A stretch of 34,820 nucleotides of DNA from Myxococcales bacterium (GTDB lineage: Bacteria; Myxococcota_A; UBA9042; GCA-2863065), in contig JADMJS010000249.1 of assembly GCA_018780435.1 (NCBI GenBank), positions 6,583-41,402 on the forward strand, in the 5' to 3' direction. The notes beneath the pieces were generated by a model, which was given only the letters and a program-made list of their open reading frames with translations, ran no database searches and was not told the DNA's origin. Each line of letters opens with the position of its first letter. Within the stretch, counting starts at the first letter, position 1. This document shows positions 18,201 to 24,924 of this stretch, in pieces. The translations under genes and the position numbers were made by a program.

Positions 18201-18468
18201 GGCGCTTATCTCGGTCGTCGCCGAGGTGCTCGGCCTTCGGCGCGTCTCGATGGACGCGGACTTCTTCGACCTCGGTGGCCACTCGATCCTCGCGACCCGC
18301 GTCGTCGCGGGCCTAAGGCAGTCTCTCGGCCTCGAGCTGCCCCTCCGCCGCATCTTCGAGACCCCGACCCTGCGGGCCCTAGCCGACCACCTCGAGGCCC
18401 TCGCGGGCGTCGCGGCCCTCTCCACGGCGACGGACGGCGACGCCGACCTTGAGGAGCTGACCCTGTGA
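15220..18468 (+). CDS. NRPS elongation module C-A-PCP, glycine-like specificity
   Basis: A 1082-aa single module. Residues 1-45 (including VDVAFDPFGGG and TAPQREVVLA) look like the linker that, in AMT-containing megasynthases, joins the aminotransferase to the following C domain; here it starts a separate protein. C domain about 45-480 with HHAVLDG (155-161). A domain about 495-975 with YTSGSTGKPKG (from 630), YGPTE (from 767) and A10 NGK with Lys966. The specificity positions read by eye as D-I-L-Q-W-G-L-V-W, close to the glycine code. PCP with LGGHS, Ser1022. The C-terminus is an acidic tail (DADLEELTL) that could dock with the TubC-type domain of the next protein. It overlaps both neighbours by a base or so, so the three synthetase genes should be translated in fixed ratio. 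Confidence 0.95.
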   Translation: MAKNTSESLVPVDVAFDPFGGGALAAVAPATAPQREVVLASRFGDDVSLAFNEVVNLRLVGPLDRPALEAALRALTVRHESLRTTFSPDVELLIAEPDPAGDVLDAPVLDSRNRAPAEAEADAVERPFALETGPLFRAELARSGPEDHTLVLAAHHAVLDGWSTGVILKELAALYSAAAAPGGDVSKADLPAPGSWTDYAAREHARDDQADVAWWLEQLRSPALPGPLDLPADRPRPAVRTYASARVDVHLENALVTRFEDAARAEGASFFAWLFAGFTALLARVTTPEGDGADLVVGIPAAGQASEGRAGRHLVGHAVQLLPVRVAVLPDSPFSAHVAAVKDRLYAAFDHTGVTYGRLLEELALPRDPSRPPLVAVQFNLDQALEPSALPFRGLEVTLRTVPRVSENFELFVNAQRAASGLHLECQFNTGLFDATTIAARMAEFGSLLTAAAETPSLPVKALRLLASAERERLERLGEGPALTAAALRTVPESIADAPAAATALTDETGTWTYGDLNVWANARARELVALGVVPGDVVGLAMARSRELVGTALAILRAGAAYVPVDPDYPESRVQYMVEHSQARLVVADAATAARLPPLASPVRVLTGDSRSDAALPAGDGARLMYVIYTSGSTGKPKGVEVPHSAVAAFLDSTRGLLGLGPASRVVAVTTLSFDIAVLELWGPLTAGGTAIIASRETAQDARALGELLARSRATAMQATPSTWRLLVESGWTPSRPFAAWVGGEAFPRDLEAPLLARADAVWNLYGPTETTVWSTAYRLSADEATRATALPIGLPLAGEAVRVVDATGAPCPIGVPGELWIGGAGVTRGYRFDPAQTAARFVNDDRGARWYRTGDLVRWQRHASGARLVFERRLDSQVKVRGFRIELGEIEAALAGHPTVLAAAARVVEPRPGDTRLAGYVVPREAGRADLTELRRVLGQKLPPYMVPQHLFALDALPLTPNGKVDRKALPFVLEGGESARPVILPVTPTEKALISVVAEVLGLRRVSMDADFFDLGGHSILATRVVAGLRQSLGLELPLRRIFETPTLRALADHLEALAGVAALSTATDGDADLEELTL

Positions 18469-21400
18469 TGACCCTGAGTGAGCTTCTCGCCATCCTCAAA
18501 GAACGCGGCGTCACCCTAAGGGTCGAGAGCGGCGACCTCAAAGTGCAAGCCCCGAAAGGAGCGCTCGACGCGGCCCTCGTGTCGACGCTGAAACACCACA
18601 AACCGGCGCTCATCGACGCGCTCCTCGGCGTTCAGGCGGCCGGCGACGTCGCCCGCGAAGCGCCGGTGGAACGAAAACACCAGTCGCGTTACCCACTTGC
18701 GCTCCCCCAAGAGCGCCTCTTCCTGGCCCAACAGCTCGATCCGGGCGGCACGGTCTATAACCTCCCCGGCGCATGGCGCCTCGACGGCCCCTTCGACGCG
18801 GAGGCGATGCGCGCGGCGCTCGAGGCCTTCATCGACCGGCACGACCTGCTCCGGAGCCGCTTCGACGTGGCCCAGGGGAGCCCGGCGCTCGTCACCGAAG
18901 CCGGGCTCCGAGCCTCCATTCTCCCGGACGTCGATCTCTCCGGCGACGCCGACCCCGAGGCCGCGCTGCAGGCGGCTCTCGGCGCCGAAGCGAACCACGC
19001 CTTCGACCTTACAATCGCCCCACCGGCGCGCTTCACGGTCTACCGACTCGGACCCGAGGTACACGTCCTCTACGTCGTCACCCACGCCATCATCTGGGAC
19101 GGGTGGTCCTTCGACCTCTTCTTGAACGACATCGCGACGCTCTACGCGGCCGAGCTCGCCACACGGACGGGCTCGCCCGCGCCAGCACCGCTGCCGGAGC
19201 TCCCAATCGCGTATGGCGACTACGCGATCTGGCAACGCGAACGTGTCAGTACGCTCCGCGTCTCGGCGCAACGCGACACCTGGCGGCAGATCCTCGCCCC
19301 CCCGCTCCCCTTCCTCGACTTGCCAACCGACCGCCCTCGCCCCGCGCTCGTGGGGCATCGGGGTGAACGCGTCTACCTGCGCTTCCCGGAGTCGACGGTC
19401 GCGCCGATCGCCGCCCTCGCTCGCGCGGAGTCCACGACCGTGTACACGGTCCTCCTCGCCGCGTGGGAGGCCGTCCTCCACCGCTACTCCGGCGCCACCG
19501 ACGTCATCGTGACGACGCCCGTGCGCGGCCGCGAACGACCCGAGCTCGAGCCCGGCATCGGCATCTACACGAACACCCTCTTCGTCCGCGCCGACCTCGC
19601 CGGTGATCCGACCTTCCGCGAGCTCCTGGCGCGAACACGACGCGCGAGCGTCCTCGCAATGGACAATCAAGACGCGCCCGTCGACGACGTCATCGGCGAG
19701 CTGTCGAAGCATCAGGATCTCTCCCGCTCCGCGCTCTTCCAAGCCCAGTTTTCCTATCAGAACACCAACAACCGCATCACGATGGTCGGCCCGTGCACAT
19801 GCCGCTTCGTGCCGCAGGACATCTTTCACGTCTACGCGGACCTGAACTTCTGGGTCAAAGACGCTCAAGGGCGCCTGCTCGGCGCCGTCGACTACCGCAG
19901 CGAGCTCTACGACCAAAAGACCGTCGAACGCCTCATCGCGCACCTCGAACAGCTCCTCATCGAAGTCGGCCAGAACCCGGACCGGGCCATCAGCACGCTC
20001 CCGCTCGAAGAAGGCGGCCACCCGGGGCCGGCTTCGACGGTCGGCGAGCTCGGCAAACGCGTCGACGACGCCACGAGCCGCACAGCGGAGCTGGCCTTCG
20101 AGACCCCCGACGTGATCGCGATCGCCGATGAGGCGGGCGAGCTGACCTTCGCAGACCTCGAGACCCAGGTCCGAGCTCGCGCCAACGACTTGCTCGACCG
20201 AGGCGTGCGTCCCGGCCATCGCGTCCCCGTCGACCTGCTGCGAAACGCGAGCGCCATCGTCGAGTCCCTCGCGGTCCTTCGGCTCGGTGCGGCCATCGTG
20301 CCGCGACGTCCGAGCGACCCGCCTGCGCTGACCGAGGCGCTGTGCGCCGCCGCCGCCCAGCTCGAAGGGCATCCCACCGGGATCGCGGTGGTCCTCTTCC
20401 CGCGTGCGATCGATGCGAGGCGAGGCGTCTCGGCTGGAGACGCGACCCTGGTTCGAACCGAGGCCCTCCGCTGGGCCACCTCGGCGCTCGGTGTCCACGT
20501 GGGCCTCGAAAAGGCGCCGCGACGCGTCCTGTCGACGAGCCGCAGCGGCCTCCCGCTCCTCGTCGAAGCGCTCACGGCGCTCGGACGCGGCGCGACGCTC
20601 GACCTCTGCCCGGACGCGACGCTCGACGACGCGTGGGACCTGCGCGACCGACTCGAGACGCATCCACCGGGCGTGGTCCTCGGCGATCCGCAGGTGCTCC
20701 GCGCCATCGTCGATGAAGGCGCCCTCCCAGAAGGCGCTCGCGTGGCGCTCTTCGGGGCCCCCGACGCCGCCTTGGTATCGGTGCTCCCGGCTGACGCGAC
20801 GTGGATCCACGGCCCCGCCGAGGCGGCCTATGTGCTCTTCGCCGAGCCGGTCCACGCGTGGGCGCAGGCCGGTGGCCCTATGGGCAACACGCCCTTGCCG
20901 TGGAGCAACACGCCGCTCGTGGGCGCGCGTGTGTCGATCATGGGCGCCCTGGGCGTCACGCCCCGTGGGCTCCCGGGCACGATCGCCTTCACGGTTCCGG
21001 GGAGCCGGCTCATCACGACTCGAACGCCGGCTCGTGTCGTCTCGGGTGGGGCCGTCGCCCCCCGGGACGGGACGTGGCGCCGACGCAATGGCAAGGACGT
21101 CGACGAGAAGCAGGTCTCGGCGGCGCTCGCGGAACAACCGGGCGTCGCCGCGGCCTATGTCGGCTTCGCCATGGCGGCGGTAGGCGACGCTCGTCTCACG
21201 GCGTGGGTGCGAGGTGAACGGTCATCGCCGCCCGTCACGACCTTGAGAGAGGCTCTGGCACGACGTCTCCTGCCCGAAGCGGTCCCCGGCGCTATTGTGC
21301 CGCTGCCCTCGACCGAGTCGGGCACGGCGGCCGGCGGCGCGTCTACGGCGAACCCCGTCGCCATCGACGTCCGCACGCTCCCGAACCCCTTCGAGGGCGC

Positions 21401-21641
21401 CGATCGCAGTGCGGCCGAGCTCAAGACCCCCGCGGAGCGGCTCATCGCCGAGATATGGAGCCAGCTCCTCGGACGACCGACGCTGCCCGCGACGGCCAAC
21501 TTCTTTGAATCGGGAGGGAGCTCACTGCTCGCGCTCAGAGCGGTGCTCGAGCTCGAACGGCGAAGTGGCTGGCGGGCCGATCCGCGACTGCTCTTCTATC
21601 AGAGCCTTCGGGACCTTGCCGCGCGCGTGCCCGCGACGTGA
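18468..21641 (+). CDS. Terminal NRPS protein: TubC docking domain-C-(degenerate A)-PCP
   Basis: About 1057 aa. The start is ATG 18468 sharing one base with the upstream TGA; GTG 18465 (GTGA overlap) is an equal alternative, GAGGAG lying upstream of both. Residues 1-55 (LSELLAILKERGVTL, APKGALD, HHKPALIDALL) match the TubC N-terminal docking domain known from myxobacterial synthetases. The C domain (about 70-505) has T-HAIIWDG (205-212): the first His of HHxxxDG is Thr, the catalytic second His206 remains. Residues about 530-960 align to an A domain at A1/A2 (LTFADLETQ, AVLRLGAAIVP), but A3 is absent, A5 is HGPAE, and A7, A8 and the A10 Lys are missing, so it should not adenylate. The PCP is intact (ESGGSSLLAL, Ser1019). 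The protein stops right after the PCP, with no thioesterase, reductase or terminal C domain. Confidence 0.92.
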   Translation: MTLSELLAILKERGVTLRVESGDLKVQAPKGALDAALVSTLKHHKPALIDALLGVQAAGDVAREAPVERKHQSRYPLALPQERLFLAQQLDPGGTVYNLPGAWRLDGPFDAEAMRAALEAFIDRHDLLRSRFDVAQGSPALVTEAGLRASILPDVDLSGDADPEAALQAALGAEANHAFDLTIAPPARFTVYRLGPEVHVLYVVTHAIIWDGWSFDLFLNDIATLYAAELATRTGSPAPAPLPELPIAYGDYAIWQRERVSTLRVSAQRDTWRQILAPPLPFLDLPTDRPRPALVGHRGERVYLRFPESTVAPIAALARAESTTVYTVLLAAWEAVLHRYSGATDVIVTTPVRGRERPELEPGIGIYTNTLFVRADLAGDPTFRELLARTRRASVLAMDNQDAPVDDVIGELSKHQDLSRSALFQAQFSYQNTNNRITMVGPCTCRFVPQDIFHVYADLNFWVKDAQGRLLGAVDYRSELYDQKTVERLIAHLEQLLIEVGQNPDRAISTLPLEEGGHPGPASTVGELGKRVDDATSRTAELAFETPDVIAIADEAGELTFADLETQVRARANDLLDRGVRPGHRVPVDLLRNASAIVESLAVLRLGAAIVPRRPSDPPALTEALCAAAAQLEGHPTGIAVVLFPRAIDARRGVSAGDATLVRTEALRWATSALGVHVGLEKAPRRVLSTSRSGLPLLVEALTALGRGATLDLCPDATLDDAWDLRDRLETHPPGVVLGDPQVLRAIVDEGALPEGARVALFGAPDAALVSVLPADATWIHGPAEAAYVLFAEPVHAWAQAGGPMGNTPLPWSNTPLVGARVSIMGALGVTPRGLPGTIAFTVPGSRLITTRTPARVVSGGAVAPRDGTWRRRNGKDVDEKQVSAALAEQPGVAAAYVGFAMAAVGDARLTAWVRGERSSPPVTTLREALARRLLPEAVPGAIVPLPSTESGTAAGGASTANPVAIDVRTLPNPFEGADRSAAELKTPAERLIAEIWSQLLGRPTLPATANFFESGGSSLLALRAVLELERRSGWRADPRLLFYQSLRDLAARVPAT

Positions 21642-21644
21642 TGG

Positions 21645-21673
21645 GCGCCGTGCCTGGGTTCCAGGCACGGCGC
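21645..21673. terminator. Bidirectional hairpin terminator between convergent genes
   Basis: A perfect 13-bp stem (21645-21657 with 21661-21673) with a 3-nt loop, lying in the 39 bp between the NRPS stop (21641) and the stop of the minus-strand gene (21681). It is placed correctly to end transcription from both sides. There is no T-run on either side, so it is a strong hairpin rather than a canonical intrinsic terminator. Confidence 0.7.
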
Positions 21674-21680
21674 GACCCGT

Positions 21681-22691
21681 TCAGTAGTCGCGGTTACGAC
21701 GACGGGTTGGATACGCCTTCCACGGCGGGTCGGCTTCGGGTTTGTCGGACGCCGAGTTCGCGGGGCCCGTCGACGACGACGCGGCAATAGCCTGAGTGGT
21801 CGGCTCAGGATCAGCCTGGCGCTTGCGGCGACGGACCGTCGAATGCGTCGGTTCCGGGGCCGGCGGCGTCATCCCGGCGAGGGCGAAGCGGTCGCCAAAA
21901 CGGGTAAGCTGTTCACGAACCCGCGTCAGGCAAATCTTCACGGCGTGGCTCGGATCGCTCGCCGAGGTCCAGCCGTTCTCGGCCGTCGCACGCACGATTT
22001 CAGCCTCGGTCAGCCCACCGGGGAAGCCAGCGAGATACGTCTTCATGCTCTGCCAGAGCGCCCCGGGGCGGTGGCGCTTCTTCTCAGCGCCACCGGCCTC
22101 GACACCCGAGTCGTCGCCATCCGCGCTATGCGGGGTCACCGCCGGACGGCCGCCCGGTAGAGCGATACGTCCATCACCGAGGTCGACGAGCTCACCCGCC
22201 GACAGCTTCTTGCCAATTGCGATCTTGGTCGCGTGGTCCGGGTCGCGATCGGTGAGACCGCTCTTGATGACCATGTTGAGGATAGCCTCGCGGGACTGCG
22301 GGCCCTCACGACCGATCAGGTCCTGAATGCCTTCCCAGACCCGGCCACGACGCTGGGTCGACTTGGGCGCGCTACCCGTGTCCTCGCGCTTCTGCCGGCC
22401 TCGCTTTCGCTTCGCTGGCTCGCTCTCCGCGGGAGCCGCTGAGACGACGGTCACCGCCGCCAGCCGATTGAGAGGGGGACGTCCCCGACGGGCCGGTATG
22501 ACCGCTGCTTCCCGCGCGGCGGGCGCGGCGGTGGGCTCCTCGTCAGGGGCGCCCTCACCGAGCGTCCGCAGAAGGGAGAGCAGGTCACCGAGCTCACGCG
22601 TCGGCAATGTGAAATGGCGCTCGCCGCGAACGATCGTCACGAGACGACCGATGACGGCACCTTCGAGGTTGGCAGAGCGAGCAGTCTTCAT
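21681..22691 (-). CDS. Putative DNA-binding protein with AT-hook-like motifs and a duplicated helix-rich domain
   Basis: A 336-aa protein of no named family, starting at ATG 22691 with GAGG about 12 bases upstream. An N-terminal region (1-45) ends in a helix-like LGDLLSLLRTL. Two basic AT-hook-like motifs follow: RRGRPP (68-73) and KRKRGRQKR (94-102). Residues 118-180 and 212-273 are related to each other: both start W-x-x-(I/M), carry an EAIL/EAEI block, an (R/S)DP(D/S)HA-x-KI block, and end GDGRIALPG / GDRFALAG. Each could be a winged-helix-like unit of about 60 residues. The C-terminus is polar and basic (VRRRKRQ, TRRRNRDY). A nucleoid-type or transcriptional regulator is the likely role, by inference. 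It converges on the NRPS operon across a hairpin, so a regulatory link is possible but unproven. Confidence 0.65.
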   Translation of the reverse strand: MKTARSANLEGAVIGRLVTIVRGERHFTLPTRELGDLLSLLRTLGEGAPDEEPTAAPAAREAAVIPARRGRPPLNRLAAVTVVSAAPAESEPAKRKRGRQKREDTGSAPKSTQRRGRVWEGIQDLIGREGPQSREAILNMVIKSGLTDRDPDHATKIAIGKKLSAGELVDLGDGRIALPGGRPAVTPHSADGDDSGVEAGGAEKKRHRPGALWQSMKTYLAGFPGGLTEAEIVRATAENGWTSASDPSHAVKICLTRVREQLTRFGDRFALAGMTPPAPEPTHSTVRRRKRQADPEPTTQAIAASSSTGPANSASDKPEADPPWKAYPTRRRNRDY

Positions 22692-23083
22692 ATGGCTTTG
22701 TGCCTCACGCAAGTTGGAAAAGCCCGCCCGGGAGCATTCGGGGGGCGTCGTTGCTTTGCAGCACCGGCTTCCGCCGCGGTCACGTTGGCACCGCGCTACG
22801 GGCTGAACAGAGCGCACTCGACCCGGCTTCGAGTATGCCCCTGAGTCGACATCGCAGGGCCAAACACCCCTTACTTCGGCTCAGTCGATAGAACGAGAGG
22901 GATCCTCCAACGCGCTGCGGTGCAGGATGCGGCGAAGCCCGGTCGACAGTCAGGACCCGGCTCCGATGTCCGTGGTGGTATCACACTTCGCGGCATGGTC
23001 AATCGCCGACTGCCGAGAATCTGCGGCCTCACAGTGTGATTTATCGATGTAATGAGAAAACCTCTGCGGAAATCTCTCTATAA
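22692..23083. other. 392-bp intergenic region without a convincing gene
   Basis: It should carry the promoter of the minus-strand gene ending at 21681 and the 3' end of the minus-strand gene ending at 23084. No open frame here has coding character. The right part (about 22960-23083) is noticeably more AT-rich than the rest of the window and contains an 8-bp inverted repeat, ATCACACT (22980-22987) and AGTGTGAT (23033-23040), 45 bases apart. I could not find a convincing -35/-10 or sigma-54 pair. Confidence 0.5.
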
Positions 23084-24835
23084 CTACATCGACTTGGACA
23101 ATAGCGATCCACAGTGCCTCACGGACAGACCTAGCGCCGATGCTCGTTCGGCCGAAAGCCACACTTCACTGCCCGGCCCGCGAAATGCCAGCGTCCACTC
23201 GCATGGCGGGCCCTTCGGACCGAAGCTGGGCCATTCGAGGACCAACGCGTCTGTTCGCACGTCCTTGAGTATGGCGAGAACTCGATCTTCTTCGTCCATT
23301 CGCTCGAGTTTGGTGAAGCGGGTCTCGGCCACGAATGACACTGCCTCCGCGACAGAGGGCTCCACGTTCAAGCGGCCGTCGATAATGGTGCGGATCCGAG
23401 GGTGTAGACGGTGCAGTAGATAGCTGCAGTAGCGCGCGTGGCAGAAGATGGTCCCCTCGAAGCCGCTGGCCTCGAGATAGTCTGCTGCCGCCACGGGGAA
23501 ACGACGCTCGTCCACGGGCGCCTGGGTGGCCGACCAAAGTCGGGCGATCCCCCCATGGAGCGACTGTACGTTCGTGTGCCAGAAACCCAGCAGCAGGAGA
23601 GCGGCCCCCGCCGCGATCCCCCAGCGGCGCCAGCGGTCCGAGGCGTACTTGCCGTCGCGGCCCATGTCCGGGAGCGCCGTCATCGAGGCCCCATTGGAGA
23701 GCGGTGCCACCAGCAGCGCCACTGCGGGGACGGCAAAGTAGACGAAACGTGCATACAGGAGCGACAGGCCCATCATACCGATGGCGACGCCAAACGAATC
23801 GGCCGTGAGTTTTCCAACTTGATGACGGACGACCATCACGATGACTGATGACATGACGAGATATGGCAACAAGCCAACGAACGCCCGCGCGGGGTTCACC
23901 GACTCTTCGAAGAGATACGCGATGGGTGGGCTCCACTCTCCGATGAGCCCCCCGGTACTCTGCACGAGGAAGAGGGCGTGAAAGGACCCGGTGACGAAGT
24001 TCGGGACGACGGCACAGGGGAGCAGTAAGGCGACGAAGCGCCGGACCGCGACACCGAGGTCGGGCGCCTCCCCGACCCTCGCGGTCTGGCCTCGCCAGGA
24101 CGGCCAGACCCGCTCCATGAACGCGCCCAGTGGGACCGCCGCGGCGAGGATGAGCGCGATGAAGCACCCACCCGCGTGAACGCTGGCCCAGAGCGCCATG
24201 AAGGCCGCGATACCGACGTGAGCCCAGCCCCCTGGCACCTCTCCGGAACCGCGCCAGCCGGGCGAGAAGCGCCAAGGGAGCATCCACGGCAGGACCACGG
24301 AGAGCCCCAGCAAGTTCATGAGATCGGGCCGGACGTTGATGCGGTCCTGGTACGTCACGAGCAGGAGCGCCGTGAAGAGGGCGGCGGCGGCCCCCCGGCG
24401 CTCGCGACCACCGATCTCCAGGCGCGCGAAGAGCCCGTGAAAGCGCCAAAACGACAGCAAGAGGACGAGCGCGTGCGCGAGCCGGACGCCGGCCCAACCG
24501 GTCTCGCGATAGAGCAGCTCTGTGAGGACCTCGTAACCCCATTGGAACGGAACCCAGGGGCGAGTGGGGTCGAGGCCAAAGATGTCCGTACTCGGAATGC
24601 TGCCGTCGTCCAGGATGGCGCGCCCGGCCGCGAGGTGCCAGAAGATGTCGATGTCCCAAACGGGGCGGAGAAAGATGAGCGCGAGGAACGCGCCGAGCAC
24701 CAGCGCGAAGAGGCTACCGAGGCCCCACCGGTGTGGGCGACGGGTGACCTCTGCCTGGGAGGGCGAGCGGCGTTCGGGGCCCTGTCGAGGCACTTCTTCC
24801 GGCGGAGAGGACAGCGGCGGAGAGGACAGCGTCAC
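23084..24835 (-). CDS. GT-C-like multi-pass membrane protein
   Basis: A 583-aa membrane protein starting at GTG 24835; there is no ATG before the first helix. Residues 1-38 are a polar, Pro-rich cytoplasmic leader; the first helix is about 39-58. Right after it comes DIDIFWHLAAGRAIL, then IPSTDIFGLD and PFQWGYEVL, the pattern (D-x-D, WHL, G-x-x-I, P-x-x-D-x-F, then W/E) seen in a widespread group of GT-C-like bacterial membrane proteins. About ten to eleven hydrophobic segments follow, and a soluble C-terminal domain (about 445-583) with FCHARYCSYLLHRLHP and TIIDGRLN. The first-loop acidic residues would be the catalytic candidates if it is a polyprenyl-phosphate-sugar transferase; substrate unknown. 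It is divergent from the lipoprotein gene beginning at 24925. Confidence 0.7.
   Translation of the reverse strand: MTLSSPPLSSPPEEVPRQGPERRSPSQAEVTRRPHRWGLGSLFALVLGAFLALIFLRPVWDIDIFWHLAAGRAILDDGSIPSTDIFGLDPTRPWVPFQWGYEVLTELLYRETGWAGVRLAHALVLLLSFWRFHGLFARLEIGGRERRGAAAALFTALLLVTYQDRINVRPDLMNLLGLSVVLPWMLPWRFSPGWRGSGEVPGGWAHVGIAAFMALWASVHAGGCFIALILAAAVPLGAFMERVWPSWRGQTARVGEAPDLGVAVRRFVALLLPCAVVPNFVTGSFHALFLVQSTGGLIGEWSPPIAYLFEESVNPARAFVGLLPYLVMSSVIVMVVRHQVGKLTADSFGVAIGMMGLSLLYARFVYFAVPAVALLVAPLSNGASMTALPDMGRDGKYASDRWRRWGIAAGAALLLLGFWHTNVQSLHGGIARLWSATQAPVDERRFPVAAADYLEASGFEGTIFCHARYCSYLLHRLHPRIRTIIDGRLNVEPSVAEAVSFVAETRFTKLERMDEEDRVLAILKDVRTDALVLEWPSFGPKGPPCEWTLAFRGPGSEVWLSAERASALGLSVRHCGSLLSKSM
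24800..24829. repeat. 15-bp perfect tandem duplication at the 5' end of a membrane protein gene
   Basis: CGGCGGAGAGGACAG occurs twice head to tail (24800-24814 and 24815-24829). On the minus strand it encodes the repeated LSSPP just after the GTG start of the GT-C-like protein. It keeps the frame and probably arose by slippage. Confidence 0.85.
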
Positions 24836-24924
24836 GACGCGCGAGTATGCTCGTTTCTATGGACGAACGCGACCCGTCTGGTGACTTCAGCATCATGGTC
24901 CATGGCAAGCAAGTCCCCGGCTGC

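Noticed and set aside
18516..21137. An 873-codon minus-strand frame under the terminal NRPS
   Set aside because: Shadow of high-GC coding sequence. The plus strand carries TubC, C and PCP homology. I considered whether the degenerate A domain could instead reflect a real antisense gene, but the antisense frame shows no domain or signal.
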